DNA of 64,000 nt from Ornithinibacillus sp047228935 (GCF_047228935.1 NZ_JBFEGG010000003.1:186001-250000); one strand, 5' to 3'. Counted from the first letter of the stretch, positions 1 to 8,258 are shown. Made by a program: numbers and translations. Notes: generated by a model from the letters alone, not told the origin.

Positions 1-254
1 TTGATTTTGGCTTGAATCCTCAAGCCGCTTTAGATGCACCACGTTGGCAATGGATGAAGGAAAAGCAAGTAGAAGTAGAAAACCGTTTTCCACATCATTT
101 AGCACAAGGTTTGGCAGCCAAAGGGCATCATATAAAAATAGCACTGGAACCTAATAGCTTTGGTCGTGGCCAAATTATTTGGCGTGATCCTGAGACTGGT
201 GTATTAATTGGTGGTACAGAATCAAGAACAGATGGCTCGGTAGCAGCTTGGTAA
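1..254 (+). CDS. ggt: gamma-glutamyltransferase, C-terminal end (partial)
   Basis: This is the last part of a gene that starts before the window; the reading frame is open from base 3 and ends with TAA at 252-254. The fragment reads DFGLNPQAALDAPRWQW, then a Gly-rich end with GRGQIIWRDPETG and GGTESRTDGS. This is the usual C-terminus of the small subunit of gamma-glutamyltransferase (Ntn-hydrolase family), which cleaves the gamma-glutamyl bond of glutathione and related compounds. The catalytic Thr and the autoprocessing site lie outside the window, so activity and export cannot be judged. The chromate transporter pair begins 29 bases later on the same strand and could be co-transcribed. Confidence 0.85.
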   Translation, partial: DFGLNPQAALDAPRWQWMKEKQVEVENRFPHHLAQGLAAKGHHIKIALEPNSFGRGQIIWRDPETGVLIGGTESRTDGSVAAW

Positions 255-283
255 AAGTTAACGGAAAGGTTGATAGACATTAA

Positions 284-844
284 ATGAAGACTCAATGGCA
301 TTTATTTTTAGCTTTTTTCCGTGTGGGAATATTAGGCTATGGTGGAGGGCCTGCTTCCATTCCACTTGTTCATAAAGAAGTAGTGGGGACATATAAGTGG
401 ATGACGGATGAGGATTTCGGCGATATGCTAGCATTAGCTAATACGCTTCCAGGTCCAATTGCTACTAAGCTTGCTGGATATATCGGTTATCGGGTATCTG
501 GTGTAATCGGAATGTTAAATGCGCTTATTGCATCAGTATTACCGACGGTCGTTTTATTAATTATTCTTTTAACTACCCTATCATCATTTAAAGATATTGA
601 CTGGGTGAAGGGGATGACGGCTGCTGTTATTCCAGTTGTTGGGATGATGATGGTAACACTGACTTGGCAATTTTTCGATAAAGCGAGACAAGGAATGGGA
701 TGGGTCCAAACGGTTTTAATGACCCTAGGCGCCTTTTTATTCTTACATGTATTAGGTGTTCACCCTGGCATAATAATTGCAGTCTTAATTATCACAGCAC
801 TACTAATTCGTGATAAAAAGCGTGACAAAGGGGGGGATAGCTAA
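284..844 (+). CDS. chromate transporter, short-chain (first of a pair)
   Basis: A 186-residue membrane protein with one CHR (chromate transporter) domain. The N-terminal segment has FRVGILGYGGGPASIPLV, followed by ANTLPGPIATKLAGYIGY, the two conserved glycine/proline-rich motifs of the family. About five or six hydrophobic segments follow, and the end is Lys/Asp-rich. Long ChrA proteins carry two such domains in one chain. Here the domains are separate adjacent genes, as in the B. subtilis ywrA/ywrB pair, and the two products probably act together. The family exports chromate, but the true substrate of Bacillus pairs is uncertain. Its TAA overlaps the next ATG by one base (TAATG), pointing to translational coupling. 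The ribosome binding site is weak (AAAGGT, about 14 bases upstream), so the start is less certain. Confidence 0.85.
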   Translation: MKTQWHLFLAFFRVGILGYGGGPASIPLVHKEVVGTYKWMTDEDFGDMLALANTLPGPIATKLAGYIGYRVSGVIGMLNALIASVLPTVVLLIILLTTLSSFKDIDWVKGMTAAVIPVVGMMMVTLTWQFFDKARQGMGWVQTVLMTLGAFLFLHVLGVHPGIIIAVLIITALLIRDKKRDKGGDS

Positions 845-1377
845 TGCTTCTAACCTATTGGCAAATCTTCTTAGCATTTTTTATACCTGGGATTCTTGGA
901 TACGGTGGTGGACCTGCTTCCATTCCACTCGTGGAGAATGAGGTTGTTGGTCGATATGAATGGATGTCTGTCCAAGAATTTAGTGAGGTCCTAGCGGTTG
1001 CGAATTCTTTACCTGGACCGATTGCAACCAAGATGGCTGGATATATTGGTTATGAGGTAGGCGGGGTACTAGGTGCAGTAATTGGTGTATTTGCTACCGT
1101 TGCCCCATCATTGATCATTATGGTCGCGTTACTTGGCTTATTATATAAATTTAAAGATTCTCCAAAAGTGAAACGAATTACATTATATGTACGTCCTGTT
1201 ATTGCAATTCTGTTGGGGTTAATGGCGTGGAGATTTTTCTTTGAATCATATGAAGGTATTGGCTTGTTACATACAGCTATTATAGGGATAACAAGCTACT
1301 TGTTAATTGAACGGATTAAAGTCCACCCTGCATTTGTCATACTCGGTGCATTTGTCTATGGCGGTTTATTGTTATAA
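844..1377 (+). CDS. chromate transporter, short-chain (second of a pair)
   Basis: A 177-residue second half of the CHR pair. It repeats the motifs of its neighbour, PGILGYGGGPASIPLVENE near the N-terminus and ANSLPGPIATKMAGYIGYE about 40 residues later. It then has several hydrophobic segments, ending in a Gly-rich membrane helix at the extreme C-terminus. The start overlaps the stop of the upstream gene, so both are expected to be made in fixed ratio and to form a heteromeric transporter. A perfect 14-bp hairpin with a T-run follows three bases after the stop, closing the operon. The substrate (chromate, sulfate or another oxyanion) cannot be told from sequence. Confidence 0.85.
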   Translation: MLLTYWQIFLAFFIPGILGYGGGPASIPLVENEVVGRYEWMSVQEFSEVLAVANSLPGPIATKMAGYIGYEVGGVLGAVIGVFATVAPSLIIMVALLGLLYKFKDSPKVKRITLYVRPVIAILLGLMAWRFFFESYEGIGLLHTAIIGITSYLLIERIKVHPAFVILGAFVYGGLLL

Positions 1378-1380
1378 TTA

Positions 1381-1414
1381 AAACTACGTATTCCAGTGGA
1401 ATACGTAGTTTTTA
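1381..1414 (+). terminator. Rho-independent terminator after chromate transporter pair
   Basis: Bases 1381-1394 pair perfectly with 1398-1411 (14 bp, 3-base loop AGT), followed by a short T-run to 1413. It is AT-rich but long and perfect. Confidence 0.85.
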
Positions 1415-1433
1415 CATGATGTTAAGTATGCTT

Positions 1434-1582
1434 AAGTAGGCCAAAAAGATGATGAGTAAGATTCTCAAGATGTTTTATTAGGCGTAAGTGGCCAAATAAG
1501 ATGATGAGTAAGATTCTCAAGATGTTTTTTAGTATAGGAAAGTAAAAGAAGATGACGAGCGAGCCTCTCATAATGTTTTTGA
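1434..1582. repeat. Intergenic array of three imperfect units, spacing 51-52 nt
   Basis: Three related units begin AGATGAYGAG at 1447, 1499 and 1550, so spacing is 52 then 51 bases. Units one and two share a nearly identical stretch of about 30 bases (AGATGATGAG, TAAGATTCTC, AAGATGTTTT) and an upstream GGCCAAA. The third is diverged but keeps GATGACGAG, CTCTCA and ATGTTTTT. Each unit can pair TGAG with CTCA weakly. No open reading frame of note runs through the array. It lies between the terminator of the chromate transporter pair and the 3' end of the convergent HAD phosphatase gene. Function is unknown. Confidence 0.7.
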
Positions 1583-1626
1583 ACAATAAATACAAAAAAA
1601 CAGTTGAGAAACCCTATCTAAATATA

Positions 1627-2412
1627 CTACTCCACCAATCCTAACTCCTTCAGCCCATAATAAACCCCTGCATCAGAAACGGTCTTCGTTTTATATTTAG
1701 CATATTGAAAGACTTCAGGATTTGCATTACCCATAGCAAAGCTTGTCCCTACTGTCTCGAACATTTCTTTATCATTCATTCCATCTCCGAAAGCTATTGC
1801 AGTATCTGTTGGAAGGTTTAAGTGATTTAAAGCTATTTTAACAGCTTCTCCTTTGTTTACAGATTTGCGAATAACATCATAACAATCCTCTGCACCGTTA
1901 ACATTTACTTGTGAAAGCCTAATATCCTCATCAATATTATATAAATGGACTTCTTCCGATTTTACGTTTACTAAGGTAGCGCCTAAAACATATTCAACCA
2001 TATCATCTTGAATTAGTTTAAGGTTAGACAGTGAAAACATTTCGGCAAATTCATCTAACTGTTTCGAGTGTAGTGATAAAACGTAATTATGCTTGCTTGT
2101 ATATAAAACTAAATCATGTCCATTTTCTTTAGCAATCTCTATATAACTTCTCACAATCGATGCATCCATTGGGGCATCTAAAATATTTTTACCCTGATAA
2201 ACAGCATAGGCACCATTATAGCCTATGAAGGAATCAATATTTAAATCTAGAGCAAGATCACTTAGTTCATGTGCAGGTCTACCTGTTGCTAGAAAAACTG
2301 TGATACCTTTATCTTGTACTTGTTTGATTGCATGTTTTGTCTTTGGATGATACGTGTGGTTAGGCATTAAAATAGTTCCGTCAATATCTAGAAATAAAAC
2401 TTTATATGTCAT
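1627..2412 (-). CDS. Cof-type HAD family hydrolase (sugar phosphatase-like)
   Basis: A 261-residue protein of the haloacid dehalogenase superfamily, subfamily IIB (Cof/YidA). Motif I is VLFLDIDGTIL, with the nucleophile Asp and the acid/base Asp two residues on. Motif II ATGR lies about 45 residues later. Motif IV is IAFGDGMNDKEMF near the C-terminus. The cap between motifs II and III is the alpha/beta cap typical of these enzymes. They dephosphorylate small sugar phosphates, nucleotides or cofactors such as FMN or PLP; the exact substrate is not predictable. I start it at 2412, where GAGGAG lies at good spacing before ATG ACA TAT. An upstream in-frame extension of 28 codons is AT-rich and has no comparable site. 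Confidence 0.85.
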   Translation of the reverse strand: MTYKVLFLDIDGTILMPNHTYHPKTKHAIKQVQDKGITVFLATGRPAHELSDLALDLNIDSFIGYNGAYAVYQGKNILDAPMDASIVRSYIEIAKENGHDLVLYTSKHNYVLSLHSKQLDEFAEMFSLSNLKLIQDDMVEYVLGATLVNVKSEEVHLYNIDEDIRLSQVNVNGAEDCYDVIRKSVNKGEAVKIALNHLNLPTDTAIAFGDGMNDKEMFETVGTSFAMGNANPEVFQYAKYKTKTVSDAGVYYGLKELGLVE

Positions 2413-2573
2413 GTCAATCTCCTCTATATGTAATGATGAGTTTAGTGTATCATATAAATATGAAAGAATCGAAAGCCGATTGTAAAGATTTATCATTGTA
2501 ATACTTTTTTAATATCTTTTATAATAGGGATAACTTATTACCAATTTTATTCTCATAAGGTAGGAGATTTAGT

Positions 2574-3026
2574 TTGATTATACGAAAACTATTAAAAGAT
2601 GAAGTTCCTCCAATTGATTTATTACTACTTGCGGATCCGTCAGAAGAAATGATCATGGGCTATTTACAGCGTGGAGATTGCTATGTAGGTGAGATTGATA
2701 CCGAAGTAGTAGGAGTTTTTGTTCTACTTCCAACTAGACCAGGAACGATGGAGATAGTGAACGTTGCTGTGTCAAAAGAATACCAAGGTAAAGGAATTGG
2801 GAAAAAGCTTATTCAAGATGCAATTGAAAAGGCAAGAATAGCTGGATATAATGCAATTGAAATTGGTACTGGTAACTCCAGTATTAACCAATTAGCACTT
2901 TATCAAAAATGTGGATTTCGAATTTTTGCCATCGATTCGGACTTTTTTATCCGCAATTATTCCGAAGAAATCTACGAATATGGTATTCAATGTAGAGATA
3001 TGGTGCGACTAAAATTAGATTTATAG
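2574..3026 (+). CDS. GNAT family N-acetyltransferase
   Basis: A 150-residue single-domain GNAT protein. The acetyl-CoA binding motif A reads VAVSKEYQGKGIGKKLIQDA (Q/RxxGxG/A) at about residues 63-82. It is followed by the helix-turn AIEIGTGNSSINQLALYQKCGFR, where the Asn and Tyr are typical of the acetyl transfer site. It acetylates an amine on an unknown small molecule or protein. The start is TTG at 2574 with TAGGAG nine bases upstream; no ATG offers a better site. It is probably a single-gene transcript, bounded by the divergent HAD gene and a strong hairpin downstream. Confidence 0.85.
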   Translation: MIIRKLLKDEVPPIDLLLLADPSEEMIMGYLQRGDCYVGEIDTEVVGVFVLLPTRPGTMEIVNVAVSKEYQGKGIGKKLIQDAIEKARIAGYNAIEIGTGNSSINQLALYQKCGFRIFAIDSDFFIRNYSEEIYEYGIQCRDMVRLKLDL

Positions 3027-3040
3027 AATGAAATCATAAG

Positions 3041-3073
3041 AAAACCGGAGAATAAATTATCTCCGGTTTTACT
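3041..3073. terminator. Bidirectional terminator between convergent genes
   Basis: AAAACCGGAG at 3041-3050 pairs with CTCCGGTTTT at 3061-3070, with an A:T pair extending into a small AT loop. A- and T-runs on the two sides let it serve both the acetyltransferase gene (+) and the M3 peptidase gene (-). Confidence 0.85.
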
Positions 3074-3075
3074 AT

Positions 3076-4773
3076 TTATAAAGCTTTATCATCAACACTA
3101 TCTAACCATGCTTCAATTGCTTGAACAGTTGATTTAACTGTTCCTTCCTCAAATGGCGATTTTAAGTTTGCGGCTTCCACTAAACCTAAGAATGGTTTAG
3201 AACCACCTAATTTACAAAGGTTTAAATAATCATTCCATGCTTCTTCGCGATTCTCTCTTGAACGCTTCCAGAATTGGAATGCACAGATTTGAGCTAGTGT
3301 GTAATCAATATAGTAGAATGGTGAACCATAAATATGGCCTTGACGCTGCCAAATAGCACCTGACCCCCAGTAAGGAATATCATCATAATCACGATGTGGT
3401 AAATATTTTTCTTCGACTTTTTTCCAAGCAGCTTTTCTGTCTTCCGGTGTCCAGTCTGGATTCTCATAAACTAAATGTTGGAACTCATCAACGGCTACTC
3501 CATATGGTAAGAAGGTTAGTCCGCTACCTAGATGAGAATATTTATATTTGTCTGTATCTTCTTGGAAGAACAATTCCATCCACGGCCAAGTAAAGAATTC
3601 CATACTCATCGAATGAATCTCCGCAGATTCGTAAGTTGGCCAAACGTATTCAGGGATTCCAATACTACGACTTTGGTAAACTTGGAATGCATGACCAGCT
3701 TCGTGCGTTAAAACGTCAATATCACCAGAAGTTCCATTAAAGTTTGAGAATATAAATGGTGATTCATAATCCTCGATGAAGGTACAGTAACCACCAGATT
3801 CTTTTCCTTTTTTCGCTACAAGGTCCATCAAATTACGTTCAATCATAAAATTGAAAAATTCATTCGTCTCTGGAGAAAGTTCTTCATACATTTTCTTACC
3901 ATTTTCAATAATCCACTCTGGAGAACCTTTTGGCGTCGCATTTCCTGTTTTGTATTGGAAGTTTTCATCATAAAATTTCAATGAATCAATTCCGATACGC
4001 TCCGCTTGTTTTTTATAAAGCTTCGATACAAGGGGAACGATATACTCTTGAACTTGTTTACGATAATTAGCAACCATTTCTGCATTATAATCAATACGCA
4101 TCATGCGAACATAACCTAGTTCTACAAAGTTTTTATACCCTAAAGTTGTCGCAATTTCATGACGTACCTTAACTAATTGATCATAGATGTCATCGAATTT
4201 TTCCGCGTTTGCTTCAAAAAATCCACTAGAAGCGGAAGCAGCTTTCTTACGTACGTCACGGTCTTTATCCTGTAAGAATGGTCCAAGTTGAGCTAACGTA
4301 TATGTCTCACCATTGAATTCTACTTCTGCAGATGCAACTAATTTAGAGTAATCAGAAGTCAGTTTATTTTCTTTTTGCAACAACTCTATTACTTCAGGAG
4401 CAAAGCCCTTTATGGAGTAATCCGCGATTTCAAATAGCTGTGATCCCCATTTTTTCTCCAAGTCTTCACGAAATGGAGTCTTTACTAATTCCTTGTAAAA
4501 ATCAGTGTTTAGCTTTTGAACTTCAGGTGAAATCTCGTCCCAATAATCACGTTCTTCTTGATAATATTCATCATTTGTATCAATCGAAGCACGAACATAA
4601 ACTAGATTAAATAGTGTGGAGATATGATTTCGGAATTTGTTAATTTCTTCAATTGCATCATTCTGTTCCTCTACGGAAGAAGCATTTGTAAAAGCGTCTA
4701 GTAACTTAGCAAACTTTGCTTTTTCTTGTTCGAAATCAGGTCTTTCATATGTATAATTTTCAAATGTTAACAA
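3076..4773 (-). CDS. M3 family oligoendopeptidase
   Basis: A 565-residue cytosolic zinc metallopeptidase of family M3 (oligoendopeptidase F/thimet type). The zinc motif is LTHEAGHAFQ (HExxH) at about residue 355, and the third ligand lies in the downstream ESAEIHSMSMEFF segment (ExxxIHS). Mostly helical flanks form the deep channel that restricts the family to short peptides. The length fits the shorter Bacillus branch rather than the 600-residue PepF. Its role is turnover of oligopeptides. The start is TTG at 4773, preceded by GGGGGAA at about eight bases. It is monocistronic and ends against a bidirectional terminator. Confidence 0.9.
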   Translation of the reverse strand: MLTFENYTYERPDFEQEKAKFAKLLDAFTNASSVEEQNDAIEEINKFRNHISTLFNLVYVRASIDTNDEYYQEERDYWDEISPEVQKLNTDFYKELVKTPFREDLEKKWGSQLFEIADYSIKGFAPEVIELLQKENKLTSDYSKLVASAEVEFNGETYTLAQLGPFLQDKDRDVRKKAASASSGFFEANAEKFDDIYDQLVKVRHEIATTLGYKNFVELGYVRMMRIDYNAEMVANYRKQVQEYIVPLVSKLYKKQAERIGIDSLKFYDENFQYKTGNATPKGSPEWIIENGKKMYEELSPETNEFFNFMIERNLMDLVAKKGKESGGYCTFIEDYESPFIFSNFNGTSGDIDVLTHEAGHAFQVYQSRSIGIPEYVWPTYESAEIHSMSMEFFTWPWMELFFQEDTDKYKYSHLGSGLTFLPYGVAVDEFQHLVYENPDWTPEDRKAAWKKVEEKYLPHRDYDDIPYWGSGAIWQRQGHIYGSPFYYIDYTLAQICAFQFWKRSRENREEAWNDYLNLCKLGGSKPFLGLVEAANLKSPFEEGTVKSTVQAIEAWLDSVDDKAL

Positions 4774-5050
4774 GCGTATTCCCCCTTATATTTAGTGAAA
4801 AGATTCTATCCATTCTAGTTTACACTATTTTTGTGAAAAGTGAGATAAAGTTGGATGGAGAAAATGAAAATTTATTTGAAAGCTATTCAAGTATTAATTA
4901 GGGTGTTATGCTATTAAGATAAGAAATACCAAAGCGGAGGAGAAATACCAATGTTGGATAAGGCTATCCATTTACAATAGCTACTTTTATTACGGTAATT
5001 TATTGCATTAGCAATTTCATCTTTAGAAAAAACATTAGTATGAATTAAAT
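4774..5050. other. Intergenic stretch with one possible micro-ORF
   Basis: The bases between the start of the M3 peptidase gene and the terminator of the symporter gene hold no convincing gene. A nine-codon reading frame (MLDKAIHLQ) at 4951-4980 has GGAGGAG about eight to ten bases upstream. Frames after it are broken by stops. It could be a decayed gene start; the first residues resemble the N-terminus of HD-domain (p)ppGpp hydrolases, but nothing more supports that. Confidence 0.3.
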
Positions 5051-5097
5051 AGAGCATATAACGCTAAGGATTCATAAACGAGAGCGTGTATATGCTC
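5051..5097 (-). terminator. Terminator of the symporter gene
   Basis: AGAGCATATAACGCT (5051-5065) pairs with AGCGTGTATATGCTCT (5082-5097), with one bulged base and a loop of about 16. On the minus strand the hairpin is followed by an AT-rich tail (ATTTAATT). Confidence 0.6.
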
Positions 5098-5113
5098 TTC
5101 AATTACCTAATAA

Positions 5114-6316
5114 TTAAGCAGCGACTGTTTCGCGTTTATTTTCCGATTGATCAACGACGACACTTGCGGTTGCATCCCCCATAACATTAACTGCTGTTCG
5201 CATCATATCTAAAATACGGTCTATCCCTGCAATCAGTGCGATAGCCTCTAGCGGAAGGTTGACAGCAGCTAACGTCATCGTTAACATCACCATACCAGCA
5301 CCTGGAACTCCCGCAGCCCCGATGGAAGCTAGTGTTGCAACTAGTGCGACGATGATAAGTTGACCAATGGAAAGAGACTGGCCAAAATACTGTGCGGTAA
5401 ACATAACCGCAATACCTTGGTAAATAGCTGTACCGTCCATATTGATTGTTGCTCCTAGAGGTAAGACGAAGCTAGAAGTCTCCTTAGATACGCCAAGGTT
5501 TTCTTGCGTATTTTTCATCGTAACTGGAAGAGTTCCAGAACTACTACAAGTTGTAAATGCAACAGTAATAGCTGGAAGTATTCCTTTAAAAAATTGTATT
5601 GGATTCATCTTTCCAAGCATTTTTAAAGAAATGGTGTAAATAACTGCGATGTGAATAAGACATGCTAATAGTACTGCAACAATTAACTTCATTAATGGCA
5701 TTAATACATCAAGTCCATACTCTCCTACAATAGGAGCAAGTAAACCAAAAATACCAAGTGGTACTAACTTCATAACGACAGCAGTAATTTTGTACATTAC
5801 TTCAGCAAGTCCATCAAAGAATCGCTTAACGGGTACTGCTTTATCACCTACTAATGTAATTCCAAGTCCTAAAAAGATGGCGAAGAAGATAATTTGTAAA
5901 ACGTTTGCAGTTGCTAGAGATTCAATAGGGTTTGTTGGAATAATATTAAGTAGGGTATCAATTACACTTTGTGTTTCGCCAGAAGGGATGTTCTCCTCCT
6001 CTATGCTAACGTTAACACCTGTACCAGGGGATAAAATTATCGCTACAAGTAGTCCAATTGTAACGGCGAAAAAACTAGTAGCAAGGTAAAAGGAAATCGT
6101 TTTACCACCAAGCCTTCCAAGTTTTTTCATACTACCAGCACTTGTAATACCAACGATAATTGTCGATAAAATTAATGGAACAATTATGAATTTAATAAGA
6201 CGTAAGAATAAATCTCCAAGTGGCTGCACATATGTAGCACTATCTCCGAATATCACTCCAACAATAATCGCTAAAACAAGGGCTATGAGAATTTGCCATA
6301 AAAAACTCTTTTTCAT
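5114..6316 (-). CDS. dicarboxylate/amino acid:cation symporter (DAACS family)
   Basis: A 400-residue membrane transporter of the glutamate/dicarboxylate family (GltP, GltT, DctP of Bacillus). Diagnostic elements are the Ser-rich hairpin loop TFTTCSSSGTLP at about residues 255-266, the TM7 motif NMDGTAIYQ, and the TM8 stretch DRILDMMRTAVNVMGDA, which holds the Asp, Arg and Asn that bind substrate. Eight transmembrane segments plus two re-entrant hairpins are expected, and the sequence shows matching hydrophobic blocks. It imports glutamate/aspartate or C4-dicarboxylates with H+ or Na+. The TM8 Arg that in amino-acid carriers contacts the side-chain carboxylate is present, but I cannot decide between glutamate and succinate/fumarate. 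The start ATG has AAAGGAG at good distance. Confidence 0.88.
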   Translation of the reverse strand: MKKSFLWQILIALVLAIIVGVIFGDSATYVQPLGDLFLRLIKFIIVPLILSTIIVGITSAGSMKKLGRLGGKTISFYLATSFFAVTIGLLVAIILSPGTGVNVSIEEENIPSGETQSVIDTLLNIIPTNPIESLATANVLQIIFFAIFLGLGITLVGDKAVPVKRFFDGLAEVMYKITAVVMKLVPLGIFGLLAPIVGEYGLDVLMPLMKLIVAVLLACLIHIAVIYTISLKMLGKMNPIQFFKGILPAITVAFTTCSSSGTLPVTMKNTQENLGVSKETSSFVLPLGATINMDGTAIYQGIAVMFTAQYFGQSLSIGQLIIVALVATLASIGAAGVPGAGMVMLTMTLAAVNLPLEAIALIAGIDRILDMMRTAVNVMGDATASVVVDQSENKRETVAA

Positions 6317-6490
6317 AAATAAAACTCCTTTCTTTTGGTAAGCTAATCATAACTACCTTTAATATAACTTGAGAAATAGTTTTAAACAAACTATTTCTTA
6401 TAACTATTCGAATTTTTGTGAAAATATATTAGTGTCTCAAAAAAAATTTGATATACTAATATAAATGATGATGTAAAGCGAGGTGTAATC

Positions 6491-6778
6491 ATGTTAGTTG
6501 AAACCATTATAACAATTGGTTCCATCCTGTCTATTGCTGGTATAATATTAGGGTTTATTTTTCTGAAGATTTATGGTGGAGAGGGATATTCCGCTTATTA
6601 TCCTAGTGCTTTACTAGCTTTAGCTGGAATTGTACTTGCTTGTGCTTCTGCTCCACTAAATGAAATGATTATGGATGTTGGTCTAGGAGGTTGGGCAATA
6701 GCAGCATTATTTGCAGCAGGAATTAGCTTTATTGTAACGAGCGTTAGTCATGCTTATCAAATTCACGATGTAGCTTAA
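6491..6778 (+). CDS. small three-helix membrane protein, unknown function
   Basis: A 95-residue hydrophobic protein with three predicted membrane helices: residues about 5-27, 38-57 and 65-85. Between the first two is a short polar loop rich in Gly and Tyr. It has no motif I recognise; the pattern is somewhat like YesK-type small membrane proteins. The start ATG at 6491 has GCGAGGTG at proper spacing, and a good terminator follows, so it is likely a real single-gene transcript. It is divergent from the symporter gene, with about 170 bases of promoter space between them. Confidence 0.6.
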   Translation: MLVETIITIGSILSIAGIILGFIFLKIYGGEGYSAYYPSALLALAGIVLACASAPLNEMIMDVGLGGWAIAALFAAGISFIVTSVSHAYQIHDVA

Positions 6779-6787
6779 TTAAAAGTA

Positions 6788-6828
6788 AAAAACAATCGCT
6801 CAGACAGGTTTTGAGCGATTGTTTTTTA
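6788..6828. terminator. Bidirectional terminator
   Basis: AAAAACAATCGCTCA (6788-6802) pairs with TGAGCGATTGTTTTT (6812-6826), loop of nine, with T-runs on both strands. It serves the small membrane protein gene (+) and cvfB (-). Confidence 0.9.
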
Positions 6829-6834
6829 CATAGG

Positions 6835-7680
6835 CTATTTTAAATAAGTTTTACCTTCTCGTTGTTCAATTTTACCTTCTTTCATCAATTTACCTAATGC
6901 ACGTTTAAAGGCAGCTTTACTAATATTAAATGTCCCTCGAATATCCTCAGGGTCGCTTTTATCGCTAAATGGAATGACGCCATCATGCTCTTGTAAGTGT
7001 TCTAAAATCAAATCAGCATCTTCCACCATACCATGCTGTTTTAATGGGCGAAGGGAAACATTTAAAGTCCCGTCAAAACGTACCTCGATGACCCGGGCTT
7101 GAACAAGCTCTCCTAAACGTGGTTCAGTCTTTCGTTCAGTATGATGAATAAACCCACGATAATGTTCTTCGGTAATTATGGTCGAACCTTCTCTACTCGT
7201 ATGATAAACCCTTCCAGTTACGGTTTGATTTAGCAATGATTCTGGAGCATGCTCGAATTCACGTTGAATGACACCTTCTGTTGCTGGAATAGCAAGTAGT
7301 CTTCCTTTTCGGTCCTTCCCAAGTGTTACGAACAGCATGTCATCTTCTTTTGGCCAAACACTTTCAAATAGGGGAAGGTCATCCTTTGAAACGAGAAATT
7401 CTTTAGTAGTACCAATATCTACAAAAACTCCTAAATTAGGAAGAACATCCACTACTTTGGCCCATCCGTACTCGTCCATAACTACTTGCGGAAGCTTAGT
7501 AGTTGCTGTTAAATTTCCTTTTTTATCTTGATATAAGAAAACACTCACTTCATCTTCAACTTCTAATTCTCCATCTGTCTCATTATGGTGTAAAAGTGCT
7601 TCTGTCAAGTTCTTTTTCAAAACATAACCACTTTCAATTTTTCGATCAACAATCATGGTTTGAATTGTACCTATTTCCAT
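6835..7680 (-). CDS. cvfB: S1 RNA-binding domain protein CvfB (YitL)
   Basis: A 281-residue protein with the layout of S. aureus CvfB and B. subtilis YitL. Three S1-type OB folds span about residues 1-60, 65-130 (WAKVVDVLPNLGVFVDIG is a classic S1 strand pair) and 145-205. A C-terminal winged helix follows from residue 215 (DPEDIRGTFNISKAAFKRALGKL). CvfB is a post-transcriptional regulator that binds purine-rich RNA and affects virulence-factor expression in S. aureus. I use the ATG at 7680; a TTG three bases upstream is possible, but GAGGG is better spaced to the ATG. It is transcribed alone. Confidence 0.9.
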   Translation of the reverse strand: MEIGTIQTMIVDRKIESGYVLKKNLTEALLHHNETDGELEVEDEVSVFLYQDKKGNLTATTKLPQVVMDEYGWAKVVDVLPNLGVFVDIGTTKEFLVSKDDLPLFESVWPKEDDMLFVTLGKDRKGRLLAIPATEGVIQREFEHAPESLLNQTVTGRVYHTSREGSTIITEEHYRGFIHHTERKTEPRLGELVQARVIEVRFDGTLNVSLRPLKQHGMVEDADLILEHLQEHDGVIPFSDKSDPEDIRGTFNISKAAFKRALGKLMKEGKIEQREGKTYLK

Positions 7681-8198
7681 CAACTTGAACCCTCTTTCTT
7701 AATATGTATTGGAAAAGGGATACCCAAGTATAGGGTACCCCTTATATTTCTAAAGTAACACATCGTTTTTTTATATTTTATCCCAATATAAATTGGGTGG
7801 GAAATTCAATAATTAGTTTGGGTTATCTATTGTTGTCTTATTCGGTAACGGTACCGAATTTTTTAGAATTTCACTTTAACCGCGGTAAATTTTCCACTGG
7901 ATTGTGATTTAGCTATTGCCAAAGATTGAAATCAATCCGATGTCTTCTAACTTAAGCAACGTAAGCCCTACCTGCTCTTACGTCCTTGCGACCCCTTAGT
8001 CGCGCCAGTGTGAATAAGCATCAACAAAAACATTGTAGAATGCCAGATTCGTATGTCACTTTAGTAACTTATTAATTATCGCATGGGTTGGGGTTTTTGT
8101 CAAATTGATTAGATACTCGGCACGAATTGTATTTAAATATAAACAATCGATCATAGGAATTTTATAGAAAAGGTAAAAAATAAAATTTAAAAAAAGTA
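7681..8198. promoter_or_regulatory. Long divergent intergenic region with palindromes and hairpins
   Basis: About 600 bases separate the divergent cvfB and kdgR genes and contain no gene I can support. At 7841-7858 lies TTCGGTAACGGTACCGAA, an 18-bp palindrome with one mismatched pair and a central CG, followed by six Ts. It can be read as a LacI-type operator or as a + strand terminator of a short transcript. At 7875-7889 a second near-palindrome (TTTAACCGCGGTAAA) also centres on CG. At 7959-8003 a locally GC-richer stretch holds two hairpins: ACGTAAG/CTTACGT (7959-7965 with 7977-7983) and GCGAC/GTCGC (7988-7992 with 7999-8003). The last could be a small RNA or a genome repeat. Confidence 0.45.
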
Positions 8199-8258
8199 TT
8201 GTAAAGCGTTTACATTTATTTTATACTTGTCCTAAATCGGTTTAGTAAATCGGTTTAG
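8199..8258 (+). promoter_or_regulatory. kdgR operon promoter with cre-like site and tandem operators
   Basis: A -35 box TTGTAA (8199-8204) and -10 box TATACT (8222-8227) are 17 bases apart. TGTAAAGCGTTTACA at 8200-8214 overlaps the -35 box. It resembles a CcpA cre site but has one extra base in the left half. Just downstream of the -10, the 13-mer TAAATCGGTTTAG occurs twice in direct tandem (8233-8245 and 8246-8258). Each copy holds TAAAnCGnTTTA, a palindrome with central CG as LacI-family proteins prefer. The arrangement predicts autorepression by the KdgR-like protein with roadblock geometry, plus possible catabolite repression. Confidence 0.7.

Noticed and set aside
1434..1582. CRISPR array
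   Set aside because: Only three diverged units, no constant direct repeat with unique spacers and no cas genes. The same holds for the arrays at 36.6 and 44.8 kb.
7959..8003. tRNA or known riboswitch
   Set aside because: The hairpins do not make a cloverleaf, no anticodon arm or CCA is seen, and I recognise no riboswitch core.
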